The notes beneath the pieces were generated by a model, which saw only the letters and a program-made list of their open reading frames with translations, did not search any database and had not been told where the DNA came from. Shown here piece by piece: positions 35,268-43,859 of a stretch of DNA of 64,000 bases (the stretch's first letter is position 1; each line of letters starts with the position of its first letter). The translations under genes were made by a program, and so were the position numbers. Origin of the DNA: Amycolatopsis sulphurea (GTDB lineage Bacteria > Actinomycetota > Actinomycetes > Mycobacteriales > Pseudonocardiaceae); NCBI RefSeq assembly GCF_002564045.1, contig NZ_PDJK01000001.1:248001-312000 (forward strand), in the 5' to 3' direction.

Positions 35268-36658
35268 GCGAAGTGCCAAGGGGAAGCGACCGTCACGCAG
35301 CGGTCCCGGATCAGGCACGGGGCGAACCGGGGATCGTGCACGAGGTCGTTCAGGTCGGTGCAGACGGGCACCTCGGGAGGGCCTTCGATCGGCCGCAGCA
35401 CAGCGTTGAGGTGGGCGGCCGCGGACAGCAGCGACGATTCGACCACCTGCCCGCGGCCGGTCGTTTCCCGCTGCGCCAGTGCCTCGACGATCCCGTGCGC
35501 GTTGACCAGTCCACCGAAGAGGCCGACGACCGTCAGCAGCGTCGGGGCAGGGAATCCACTGTGGGCCTGGACGGCGAAATCGGTCGCTGGGGCACCGAGT
35601 GCTCCGCGCTCGGTGCCCCAGCCCGAGGCGGACGAATAGATCAACCCTGGTGCGGCGCGGGCGAGATCCCGGAAATCGAGCCCGCGGCGGACGGCCTGGC
35701 CGGGCGTCCAGTCGTGCAGGAAGACGTCGGCCGTCCGGGCGAGATCAAGCATTTCCATGCGGCCCGCCGGGGTGTTCAGGTCGATCTCTGCCCGCTGCTT
35801 GCCGTGATCGAAGGCGTGGAAACGCGCTGAGATCCCGTCACCGCAGGGCGGTTCCGCACGCGCCGGATCACCACCCGGCGACTCGATCCGGACGACCTCC
35901 GCGCCGAGCAGCCGCAACAGGTGCCCTGCGAACGGCCCGTGCACCCGCCGGGTGGATTCCAGCACCCGGACCCCGGCCAGCGGCGCCGTTCCCGCCGTCG
36001 GGGCCGTGACCCGCTGTCGCCCCACGCCCGGAGTGATGGTGTAGGCGGGGATCCCGGTCAGCGGCTGGGCTTGCACCGTGACGAGGGACATCCCGGTCAG
36101 TGCGGCGATAGCGGCCAGCGCGGCGAAGGACCGGCTCGCAGCGGCCTGCGGTAGCTCGGCGGGCAGGGCACAGGTTGCCGTCGCGAACCGGCCGGCGAAC
36201 GGTGCCCAGCTGTCGCGGATCGCGGCCGGTGGCACGTTCAGCGCGGCCCAGAACCGAATCCAGACCTTGGCGTCGAGCGCCTCCAGCTCGAACCGGGTTC
36301 CCTCGGCGGAGACGAACGGCGGCCCCGCACCGGGCTCCCCGGGCGTATCACCGGCCGAAGCGGCCGCCAGGTACTGCGAGATGGTCAGCACTGCGGCTTC
36401 CGCGACCGAAGTGGACACTGTGGACAGTTGAAGTCCCCGGAGCCGGGCGAAATGGACCGCCGAGACGCCGGTCTTGAGCAGCTGACGGCCGACGGTGGCG
36501 CAGTAGTCGACGGGCAGCAGCGCCGGGGCGCCGGACCGCCTGCCGTGCACCTGCATGATCCCGCAGGCGGCTTGGATGTCGGCTTCGGTGCGCAGCACCA
36601 GATCCAGCGGTCCGGTCCAGCCGAGGCCTGCGGATACCCGGCCGAGTAGGGAAGTCAT
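35264..36658 (-). CDS. CaiB/BaiF (family III) CoA-transferase-like protein
   Basis: Family III enzymes move CoA between carboxylic acids or racemise 2-methylacyl-CoAs. The conserved block starts at residue about 225 (LAGVRVLESTRRVHGPFAGHLLRLLGAEVVRIE), with the probable catalytic Asp in PATDFAVQAHSGF and the usual DLVHDPRFA near the C-terminus. The first 220 residues hold a less conserved region, so the protein (464 residues) resembles a two-domain fused form. ATG 36658 overlaps the upstream frame's TGA (TGATG); GTG 36661 is an alternative. It probably works with the ligase encoded downstream. Confidence 0.85.
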   Translation of the reverse strand: MTSLLGRVSAGLGWTGPLDLVLRTEADIQAACGIMQVHGRRSGAPALLPVDYCATVGRQLLKTGVSAVHFARLRGLQLSTVSTSVAEAAVLTISQYLAAASAGDTPGEPGAGPPFVSAEGTRFELEALDAKVWIRFWAALNVPPAAIRDSWAPFAGRFATATCALPAELPQAAASRSFAALAAIAALTGMSLVTVQAQPLTGIPAYTITPGVGRQRVTAPTAGTAPLAGVRVLESTRRVHGPFAGHLLRLLGAEVVRIESPGGDPARAEPPCGDGISARFHAFDHGKQRAEIDLNTPAGRMEMLDLARTADVFLHDWTPGQAVRRGLDFRDLARAAPGLIYSSASGWGTERGALGAPATDFAVQAHSGFPAPTLLTVVGLFGGLVNAHGIVEALAQRETTGRGQVVESSLLSAAAHLNAVLRPIEGPPEVPVCTDLNDLVHDPRFAPCLIRDRCVTVASPWHFA

Positions 36659-37325
36659 CACGGTCGTTGTCCTTGAATCGGGGAGAAAACCGGTGAACAG
36701 GCATGGAAACCGGGATCACGCACCAGATCCCGGACCGCCGAGAGGTCCGCTTCGGACAGTCCGGCGGGGTAGAGCCCCTCGCGCGGGGCAGGGGGCCAGC
36801 AGTTCGGCGCCGGGCGATCCGGCGTACCACGGTGCGCTTCGAGCCTGCCGACTGTCGTCGCAGTGGTATGGACCACCAGTTCCGGTGGGCCCGTGGTGCG
36901 GGAAGTGTGGTCGAGTACCACTGGCTCGTTGTCGTGCCGGCGGGCGTGTTCCGGACGTCGTCCAGCGCCTGGCCCAGGAGAGCCGAGCTGCGGCTCCTCG
37001 GCGGTGACCAGCAGCATCCGTTCGCGCGGCACCGCCAGGGTGTCCGGGGACAAGTGCCCGGACAGCAGCGTGGGCACCGCGCCCGGGCGGATCGCTGCCC
37101 CGCGAGCAGGTCGTGGTCCCAGTGATGGCGTTTGACGATCGCGACCATGTCACCGCGCCGGACCCCAGCCGGTCTGCCTGCCGCCTGGCGCACCCTCCGC
37201 GCCGAATCCCCGGCCGTGGGCACGAATCCGGCCGCGATGCCGACCGGCCGGTCGAGGTGCACGGTGATCGGGACGCGGTGTTCGGCGACTTCGTCGAACC
37301 GCCTGCCCACGTCGTGCGGCTTCAT
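36658..37325 (-). pseudogene. Truncated, frameshifted adenylate-forming enzyme
   Basis: Starting at ATG 37325 (ATGA overlap with the flavoprotein gene) the frame reads VPITVHLDRPVG and RRGDMVAIVKRHHWDHDLL, typical of the N-terminal part of acyl-CoA synthetases. It then shifts frame to PTLLSGHLSPDTLAV and VLDHTSRTTGPPELVVH, a damaged phosphate-loop motif (SGTTGxPK expected). About 300 residues that should follow are missing. The last 40 residues (SAVRDLVRDPGF) look more like a CoA-transferase tail. The ends still overlap both neighbours exactly, so the operon layout survived the gene's decay. Confidence 0.7.
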
Positions 37326-38647
37326 CGCGCACCCGCCGATCCCGCGCCGAGCCGGGCGTGGACCCGTTCGGCCGCGCTCCGGCCCGCCTCGGCGGCTCCT
37401 TCGCTGTTCGGCTGCAAGCGGACCCAATCGCCCGCGTAGTCCACGGCCGCGCCGAGGCGGGCTTCGAAGGCCGCCCTGGTCCGGAGGGCTTCCGGGGTGG
37501 CCTCGGGGTGTCCGTGACGGAACCGGTGCACCAGCGTCCCGACGGTGGCCCGCTGAAGGCCGGGCACGAACCGTTCGGCCGCCTGGCCCAGCACGTGCTC
37601 GATGGTCTCGTCCGGTGAGGTCAGCAGATCCGGCACCCGGCCGGGGGCGGCCAGCACGGAGATCAGCCCGTGGCCGGCGGGTACCCGGCCCGGATGCTTG
37701 ACGTGGTCGGCCAGGATCGTCGAGACGGTGCTGTCCTCCGCCGCCGGGACGAGCAGCATGCTGGCGGGCCGTCCGAGCGGGGTGAGCGGCCGGTCGAGCA
37801 GGTAGCTGACCTTGAGCATCGGCGAAAAGGAACAGGCCGCGAGGAACGCGCCGGCCGCGGGATCCGGGTTCTGGTACAGCACACGGGCGATCGGGGCGGG
37901 CACGCACAGGATCGCGGCGCGGGCATCGATGTCGCCGTAGGTGGTGCGCACCAGGACACCGCCGTCTTCCGCCCGCACTTCATCGACCTCGCACGAGATG
38001 CGCACGTCCAGGCCTTCCGCCAGGGACCGGGCGAGCGTGTCCATGCCATCCCGGTAGGTCCGCCAGGCCGACGACGGGCCGATCGCGGCCAGCAGCGCGA
38101 GCAACGGCGCGGCGGTGGACCGCTCCGGATGCCAGCCGAGGAAACCGGACGCGACGGGCTGCAGCAGATGGGCGCTGAGACTGGGATGCAGACGCGCGCC
38201 CAGTTCGGCCACGGTGCACTCGCCGAGCGGACTCCGTTCCGGCCGCCCGGTGTCGAAACCGCGCCTGCTCTGGCGCAGCAGGCGGAACAGATCCCGGCGG
38301 GCCCCGCGTTCGAGCCCGGCACCGGTGACCAGCGCGGACAGCCGGGTCACCCCGGACCGCGCCCGCCCGCCTCGCCAGAGGGAAACGCCCGCGCCGAGCC
38401 GGGGGAGCAGCTCGGGCGGGGCGAGCCCGCAGGCCCGCACCAGTTTCCAGGTCGTGTCGTAGCCGGAGGAGGAGATCTGCTCCGCGCCGGTGTCCACGAG
38501 GTAGCCGCCGGTCCGGACGGTGGCCATCCGCCCGCCGATCCGGCAGGCCGCCTCCAGCACCCGGACCCGGCGGCCCGCTCCGGCGAGGGTGCGCGCGGCG
38601 GTCAGCCCCGCGATCCCCGCCCCGACCACCACCACGTCCGGGTTCAT
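37322..38647 (-). CDS. FAD-dependent amine oxidase/phytoene-desaturase-like oxidoreductase
   Basis: This 441-residue protein begins with a dinucleotide-binding motif (VVVVGAGIAGLTAARTLAGAGRRVRVLEA) and the following GGRM...DTGAEQI typical of the protoporphyrinogen oxidase/amine oxidase/desaturase group. The C-terminal flavin-binding segment appears as YAGDWVRLQPNSEGAAEAGRSAAERV. The ATG at 38647 overlaps the stop of the aminotransferase remnant, and its own stop overlaps the next start. Reading frame and codon use are intact. A substrate cannot be named; it may dehydrogenate an amino or cyclic intermediate of the decayed pathway. Confidence 0.85.
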   Translation of the reverse strand: MNPDVVVVGAGIAGLTAARTLAGAGRRVRVLEAACRIGGRMATVRTGGYLVDTGAEQISSSGYDTTWKLVRACGLAPPELLPRLGAGVSLWRGGRARSGVTRLSALVTGAGLERGARRDLFRLLRQSRRGFDTGRPERSPLGECTVAELGARLHPSLSAHLLQPVASGFLGWHPERSTAAPLLALLAAIGPSSAWRTYRDGMDTLARSLAEGLDVRISCEVDEVRAEDGGVLVRTTYGDIDARAAILCVPAPIARVLYQNPDPAAGAFLAACSFSPMLKVSYLLDRPLTPLGRPASMLLVPAAEDSTVSTILADHVKHPGRVPAGHGLISVLAAPGRVPDLLTSPDETIEHVLGQAAERFVPGLQRATVGTLVHRFRHGHPEATPEALRTRAAFEARLGAAVDYAGDWVRLQPNSEGAAEAGRSAAERVHARLGAGSAGAR

Positions 38648-39360
38648 CGGACGACCACCAGGTCCACGGTCGGCACCAGCAGCACGGTCAGCCGGTGCAG
38701 GTGCGTCCCCGGCTTGCGGGCGCGCAGGATGTCGCGTGCACCGAAGCCGAGCCAGCGCCGGCGGCCCCGCAGGACCCCGGCCAGGGTGTCGGCAAAGTCG
38801 GTGTGGAGGTCTGTGAAGGGGCCCTTCACGGACTCGAAACCGCGTCGGCGCACGCCACGAGGTGGTCGCACACGCCTCCGCATCGCCCGCTGCCGGGTCC
38901 CCGGCCAAGTGTGCCGGAACCCTGGGACCCCGGCGAGCTTGGCGCAACGGGCGATGTCCTGCTCCAGCCGGGTCAGCAGCACGGTCGCCCGCAGGTCGTC
39001 CATCCTGCTGTTCAGGCCGGGCAGCGAGGTCGTGGTCGAGATGGCCGGGAAGTTCCCCCCGGTCGCGCCGAACCGGCCGTGGTGCGGCAGCGGGCTCGCG
39101 GTCTCCGCCGGCTCCCGGTCGTCGGTGCGCACCACACCGGCGTCGCCCAGCGCGAGCACCACTGCGTGCGTTCCGTCGCCGGCCTCCCGGACGTATTTCG
39201 CGCCGGTGTATTCGGCGAGTGCATTCTCCGGCCGGGCCATGGTGGCGCCGTGGGAATATTCGCCGTTCCGGCGGACCTGATCGATCTGCGCTTCCGGGGC
39301 CGGCCGGGATTCGGCGAAAGCGCGGGTCTGCGGGAAGAAGGGAATTGCGGGGCCGGACAG
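38644..39360 (-). pseudogene. DegT/DnrJ/EryC1 aminotransferase remnant, internally deleted and interrupted by a MITE
   Basis: A strong ribosome site (AAGGAGG) precedes an in-frame CTG at 39360, from which the frame reads the family N-terminus (IPFFPQTRAFAE, VRRNGEYSHGATMARPENALAEYTGAKYV). At VLALGDAGVVRTDD it jumps over about 130 residues, losing the PLP-binding Lys. It continues with GLNSRMDDLRATVLLTRLE, and after codon LAGV a 153-bp insertion (element plus duplication) keeps the frame open. The stop overlaps the flavoprotein start. Such enzymes make amino sugars or aminocyclitols; this copy cannot be active. Confidence 0.75.
38781..38925. mobile_element. 145-bp MITE-like element with 8-bp target duplication
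   Basis: The ends start CCAGGG and finish CCCTGG as imperfect terminal inverted repeats (16 of 22 positions match). Both sides are flanked by the direct repeat GACCCCGG (38773-38780 and 38926-38933). Inside lies half of the palindromic repeat family (38811-38836) and a segment shared with the element at 61841. It has no coding capacity and inserted into the aminotransferase gene. Confidence 0.8.
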
Positions 39361-39561
39361 GGTGCGTCACCTCCTTTGCGGCAAGGGAAATCCAGGTTAT
39401 GGTGGCCGGTGCGGAGGGCGTCCACCGGTTTCCGCGAGTTCACTCTTCTTGGTCATGTCAACAGATCGGCGTTGACAACCAGGAAAGCAGCACGCATATT
39501 TCCCTGCGGCCATGGCTGCCATTTTCGTATCATCGTGACGGAACCGCGGGAGATTTTTCAG

Positions 39562-40575
39562 GTGCAGACACTCGTCGTGGGACTGGGCCGGGCCGGTGCC
39601 GGATTGCACGTTCCGGTCCTGGCGAAGGCGCGGTCCCTGGCGCCGGACCTGTTCGGGGACGAGCCCGTGGTGGGGTGCGATCCCGGCCGCCCGGTGCCGG
39701 CGAACCCCCGGCTCACCGTCGCGCGGGATCTGGACCACGCCCGTCGCCTCGTCGAGCCGAAGGACACCGTGGTGCACGTGTGCACCCCGCCGGATGTGCG
39801 CACGGCCGTGGTGGCCGAGCTGGCCGCGCACGGGTTCCGCCGGTTCGTGGTGGAGAAGCCGCTCGCCCCGGACACCGACGAGCTGGCCCGGATGCAGCGG
39901 CTGATCCGCAAGCACCGGCTGCGGCTGGAGGTCGTCGAACCCTGGCTGGCCAGCACGCTCACCCACCGGCTCACGGAAGTGGTGCGGGACAACGAGTTCG
40001 GCGAGCTGCGGGCGATCACGATCGAACAGGACAAGCCCCGGTTCCGGCGGTCGCTGTCCGGGTCGGCGGGCCAGAACGCCTTCGACGTGGAGCTGCCGCA
40101 CGGGGTCGGGCTGGCGCTGCGGCTGGCCGGCAACGCCCGGGTCACCCATGCCACCGGCTACGATCTGGTGCTCGACGATCTGGTGGTCCCGCGGATGGGC
40201 GGGGCCGAGGTGGGGCTGCGGCACACCAGCGGGGTGCGCAGCCGGATCACCTCCGATCTGACCTCGCCGATCCGGCAGCGCCGGGTCACCTGCGAGTTCA
40301 CTCACGGCACCGCGGTCGGGCACTACCCGGTCAGCGAGGACGACGATCACGCCCAGCTCACCCTGACCCGCAACGGCCGCACGGAACACGCGGTGCTGCG
40401 CGACGATTGCCTGCTCTCCTGGATGATCGGCGCCTATCGCGGCTTCTGGCGCGGGGTCGCGTCGCCGGCGCGCGGGATGCTCGGGTCCTCGGAAGTGGTG
40501 CGGATCCTGTCGGTGGCGAAGAACGTCTGCGCGGAGCCGATCACCGGGGGCCGAGTCCCGCGCTATGCCGGCTGA
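39562..40575 (+). CDS. Gfo/Idh/MocA family oxidoreductase
   Basis: This NAD(P)-dependent sugar or cyclitol dehydrogenase has 337 residues. It starts with a Rossmann motif (TLVVGLGRAGAGLHVPVL) and carries the family signature VEKPLAPDTDELARM with the conserved Glu-Lys-Pro, followed by the alpha/beta substrate domain. GTG 39562 has GGGAGA about 9 bp upstream; GTG 39535 is possible. It is divergent from the aminotransferase operon across about 200 bp and overlaps the TIM-barrel pseudogene by 11 bp. Substrate unknown. Confidence 0.87.
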   Translation: MQTLVVGLGRAGAGLHVPVLAKARSLAPDLFGDEPVVGCDPGRPVPANPRLTVARDLDHARRLVEPKDTVVHVCTPPDVRTAVVAELAAHGFRRFVVEKPLAPDTDELARMQRLIRKHRLRLEVVEPWLASTLTHRLTEVVRDNEFGELRAITIEQDKPRFRRSLSGSAGQNAFDVELPHGVGLALRLAGNARVTHATGYDLVLDDLVVPRMGGAEVGLRHTSGVRSRITSDLTSPIRQRRVTCEFTHGTAVGHYPVSEDDDHAQLTLTRNGRTEHAVLRDDCLLSWMIGAYRGFWRGVASPARGMLGSSEVVRILSVAKNVCAEPITGGRVPRYAG

Positions 40576-41405
40576 CGCGCCGGTGTTCTGCGGGATCACC
40601 GACGAGGCGGGCGACGGCTCCCCGCGCAGCTCGCGGCAACCCGGCGGCTGGGCCGGCGGGCGGTCGAACTGCGCACGGTGGACCGGATTCCGCTCGCCGA
40701 GCTGAGTGACGATGCGTTCGCCCGGGTGGCCGGCGCGCCGGCCACCGAGGGGCCGGCGGTCGTGTCGGCCGCCTCGCGGATCGGCGCTGGAGCCGGCCGA
40801 TCACCGGTGCGTTCGACCGGGACCGCGCCGAATTGGCGATCCTCACGCGGCGATGTGCCCGGCCAGGCACGCGTTACGCCCGAATCATGTCATAGGTGAA
40901 CGACGGGTCGGCCGAGCCCGAATGGCGGCGCGAGGTGCACGCCCGGATCACTCTTCTGGCGGAAGACGCCGAGTGGGCGGGGCTCGTGCTGCTGCACGAG
41001 AACTGCACCGGATGGGCGGGCACGAACGCCGAGCGGACACTCGAACTCCTGGCCGCGGCCGTCCCCTCGGTGCAAGTGCTCTTCGATACCGGAAATGGGA
41101 TCACGCACGGGTAATCCGCCCGCGAATTGCCGGCGGAAATCGTTTCTCAGGTCGCACACGTACATATCAAGGACTGGACGGTGGACCGGCACGAATTCCG
41201 GCTGCCCGGGGAAGGCGCCGCCGACGTGGCCGGTTGTGTGCGGCTGCTGGTCGAGAATGGGTACTCCGGGGCCTGGTCAGTGGAGCCGCGCCTGTCGCTT
41301 CGCCCCCACGACGGCGGCCTGCTGGGCGCGGACGCCGGGGAGATGTTTGTGCGGTTTGTGCGGGCGATGCAGGATCTCGTGCTGGCCGTGCGGGATGCGC
41401 GGTGA
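40565..41405 (+). pseudogene. Broken TIM-barrel sugar isomerase/epimerase (AP endonuclease 2 family)
   Basis: The pieces read in order as one enzyme: CGITDEAGDG, then after a frameshift LAATRRLGRRAVELRTVDRIPLAELSDD, then after another shift WSRPITGAF...RYARIMS, a TAG stop near 40893, LVLLHENCTGWAGTNAERTLELL and LFDTGNGITHG, a TAA stop at 41112, and finally VAHVHIKDWTVDR and GAWSVEPRLSLR. The metal ligands (Glu, Asp, His, Glu) can all be traced, so inactivation came from two frameshifts and two stops rather than divergence. It starts inside the oxidoreductase end, so it was the second gene of that operon. Confidence 0.8.
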
Positions 41406-42025
41406 AGCGAGCTGATCATGAGCGGTTGCTTGCGTTGCCGACCGTGGGTCTGTTGGAGGCCGAGGCGCCGCTTCGGATTCGGGAGGCGTGAGCCTGCTGC
41501 GGGGGAGGTTGGGGTTCACGACGGTCCGGTCTGGGCCTGCCGAACGTACTGTGGCGGGTCTGGTCCGTGAGGGGGCGGATTTCTTGCCTGCCAGCCGAGT
41601 CTGGTGTTGCGGCCCGGTCCGGCCGTGATGGTCAACGTCCACCTGACACCGTCGCCGGGGAGACGTTCGTGCGGGCTGGGCGGGCTCGTGCTGGCCGTGC
41701 GAAGCGCATCGGTGATGCGGGCCGAGCGAACTGGGGGAGCTCGTCAGCCGCACCGCCCGGTCGGCCTTCTCGGCTTCGCCGCAATGACGAACGCCGGTGT
41801 GCTGGACCGAGTCTGGGCGGGCGGGACGCTGATCGGCACCGTGCTCGGCTTCGACGGCTGCCACTTTCCCCGTCACAGCAACGTACTGATCCGCGCCGAC
41901 GGGTCGCGCACCGGCGAGGAACTCGGTCACCGGATCGTGGTCGGCCAAGCCTGATCGAGCAGGGGCGGCTGCCCTGGGGGAGGCGGGAGGAGGGGGCCTG
42001 CCGCCGGCCCCCTCCTCCCGCTCGG
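41406..42025 (+). other. Decayed stretch with a possible small gene remnant at 41755-41954
   Basis: Most of this segment has no supported gene. Near 41650 it repeats part of the TIM-barrel gene's 3' end (GGGGAGACGTTCGTGCGG against GGGGAGATGTTTGTGCGG near 41337), hinting at an old duplication. From about 41755 to 41954 one frame reads VGLLGFAAMTNAGVLDRV and GTVLGFDGCHFPRHSNVLI, a well-conserved-looking C-terminal part that I tentatively liken to DUF6917 proteins. The N-terminal half is not recognisable. Confidence 0.4.
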
Positions 42026-42574
42026 TCAGGCGCCCAGGAGTGGTACTTCCAGGGTGCCGAAGTGGTAGTCACGCACGGCTTGGACCAGTTCGTCCACGGT
42101 CAGCCGACCGTCGCCGTCCGCGTCGATGGTGGCGAACGCGTCCTTCGACGCGGCCTCGTCGACCCCGATGGCGCGCATCCAGGTGCGGAACTCGGCCGGG
42201 CCGATCATCCCGTCGCCATCGGTGTCGCACAGCCCGACGATGGCCGAGATGGTGGGCCGCAGCACCCGGTTGAAACCCGCGTCCCCTTCCTGGAACAGCT
42301 GCTGCTCCACCACTTTCTGGAACTGATCGGGGTTCATCGAGCCGTTCGCGCCGATCCGGGCCTTCTCCGCGAGGAAGTCGAACATCGCCACGTACGCGTC
42401 GCGCACCGCGCGGGCCGAAGGCTCGGTCGGGGAGGCGTTGAACCCCGCGATGATCCGGTCCGCCTCGGCCGCGTAGTCACTGCGCTCGATCACGCCGTCG
42501 CCGTCGGCATCCCACTTCTCGAAACGCTTGCGCAGCCGGTCGTTCCGGATTGCTGCGGTCATTGCGGTGATCAT
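42026..42574 (-). CDS. EF-hand calcium-binding protein
   Basis: The 182-residue protein has three canonical calcium loops, DADGDGVIERSD (about 22-33), DTDGDGMIGPAE (about 115-126) and DADGDGRLTVDE (about 149-160), and a degenerate second hand (ANGSMNPDQF). This layout is that of bacterial calerythrin/CabC-type buffers, soluble in the cytoplasm. The start could be ATG 42574, which touches the GGAAGG site, or ATG 42562 with 12-bp spacing. It is a single gene in a decayed neighbourhood and appears intact. Confidence 0.9.
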   Translation of the reverse strand: MITAMTAAIRNDRLRKRFEKWDADGDGVIERSDYAAEADRIIAGFNASPTEPSARAVRDAYVAMFDFLAEKARIGANGSMNPDQFQKVVEQQLFQEGDAGFNRVLRPTISAIVGLCDTDGDGMIGPAEFRTWMRAIGVDEAASKDAFATIDADGDGRLTVDELVQAVRDYHFGTLEVPLLGA

Positions 42575-42641
42575 CCTTCCAGGTAGAGCTGGACATGGAA
42601 GTGGACAAGAAGAGGCTTCCTGCGGTGCAGCAGGCCCGGGG

Positions 42642-42957
42642 TCAGAGCCGTTGCACCTGCTCTCCCGGTACCAGTCCGGTGGTGTGGAGCAGCCGGCGCG
42701 CTCGCGCGGCCAGGGTCCCGGTCCGGCAATTGCGGTGGCCGACGAGCAGCACGGTCACGTCTGCCTGCCGCAGCGCGGTTTCGACGTCGCCCACCGGGTG
42801 CGCGATTCCGGTCAGCGCGGGTTCGCGCGGACAGGCCCGCGTCGCAGGCGGCCGCGGCGAGGGGCAGGCCCACGTAACCCATCCCGACGACGACCAGATC
42901 GAGGGTGGCGGCTTCGAGATCGGGGGAGACGGGTGCCGGTGCGGTGCCACTGATCAT
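42642..42957 (-). pseudogene. Remnant of a nucleotide-sugar (UDP-GlcNAc/ManNAc type) dehydrogenase
   Basis: From ATG 42957 the frame reads LDLVVVGMGYVGLPLAAAACDAGL, the N-terminal NAD-binding motif of UDP-sugar 6-dehydrogenases. After a frameshift it reads GDVETALRQADVTVLLVGHRNCR, which matches the C-terminal UDP-binding domain. The roughly 350 residues in between, including the catalytic Cys, are gone. The ATG overlaps the stop of the gene at 42954-43274. Confidence 0.65.
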
Positions 42958-43274
42958 CGGACGGAGAAGCTGTCGCTACTGGGCGCCACATGCGAGCCGT
43001 CGCCCGGCCGCGCGGTCAGCGACGGCCCGGCGCACAGCGGACCGGCGTAGATCCGCACCGGCGTGCCGGCCTGGCTGGCCAGGACGTGCGCGGCGACCGG
43101 GACCCGGTAGCAGCCTGCCGGGTCGTGGTAGGTCGTGAGCGGGCTCAGCTCGGTTGCGGACACGGTGACCTCGCCGGTGGCAGCGGAAGCGGGCGAGACG
43201 TCGCCGGAGCAGAGCGCGATCCCCGCGATGGCCGGCAGTGTCGTCCCCGATTTTTCTCCGCATTCGTCCTCCAC
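42954..43274 (-). CDS. Small protein of unknown function, possibly secreted, with a suspect 5' end
   Basis: I do not recognise a family. From GTG 43274 the frame gives 106 residues. The stretch TTLPAIAGIALCSGDVSPASAATG looks like the hydrophobic core and AXA cleavage site of a signal peptide, and a basic start MRRKIG is encoded 13 bp downstream in another frame. A one-base frameshift may therefore separate the start from the signal core. The remainder (LSPLTTYHDPAGCYRVPVAAHVL, two Cys) could be a small extracellular domain. Confidence 0.4.
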   Translation of the reverse strand: MEDECGEKSGTTLPAIAGIALCSGDVSPASAATGEVTVSATELSPLTTYHDPAGCYRVPVAAHVLASQAGTPVRIYAGPLCAGPSLTARPGDGSHVAPSSDSFSVR

Positions 43275-43859
43275 AGCGCAGTGAAGATCATCGAGGCGAG
43301 GTTAACAGCTTTCCGGTGTCCGTCTGGCGGTTTGGGGAAGCACCACTCGCGCAGGTCGGGTGCCGGTTGCCAGGATCATCCGAATGGCCGTGCCGAGTGC
43401 CCGGCGCGTGGTATTCGCGGGTTTTCCATCGGGTGTGATCGGTATGGCCGGGTGAGCGTGCCGGGTGTCATCGTCACGATGCGCAGCCGGATTCTGGTGA
43501 TGTGCAAGGATATTCACATTCTGCGAGGAGTCCGGATCACAGGAAATGGCGTCCTGTCAAGAATGTGCTGGAGGATGCGGGACCGATGGTTGCGCCGATC
43601 GTGCGCGGCTCTATTCGACCCGCTGATTTTGTTACGGGAGCGGTCGGCTTCTTCGACGATTGTTCGCGTTGTCGAGCGGCTGTTCGTGGGACAAATTGCC
43701 GTCCGGATCGAGTTCCGAGGGGTGGGAGAGTCGCGCGTGGACAGTGCGGAAGCCGTGTGCTTGCTCGTCCGGCCGGGCGGCACCGCGCGGGTGACGTTCA
43801 CCCATTCGTGTTGGGTATCCGGGTCGGGACCCGGTTGCCCGATCCCTATACTCCGTTCG
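43275..43859. other. 585-bp lower-GC stretch without a supported gene
   Basis: GC is clearly lower than average around 43420-43720. No frame on either strand has a domain or a ribosome site that I trust. It contains the promoter region for the membrane gene at 43860 and may hold older decayed sequence. Confidence 0.4.

Noticed and set aside
42990..43859. Long N-terminal extension of the YdcF-like gene from 42990
   Set aside because: The extension crosses the minus-strand small gene and a low-GC stretch, and its residues show no membrane or domain pattern; the start near 43860 fits the first helix.
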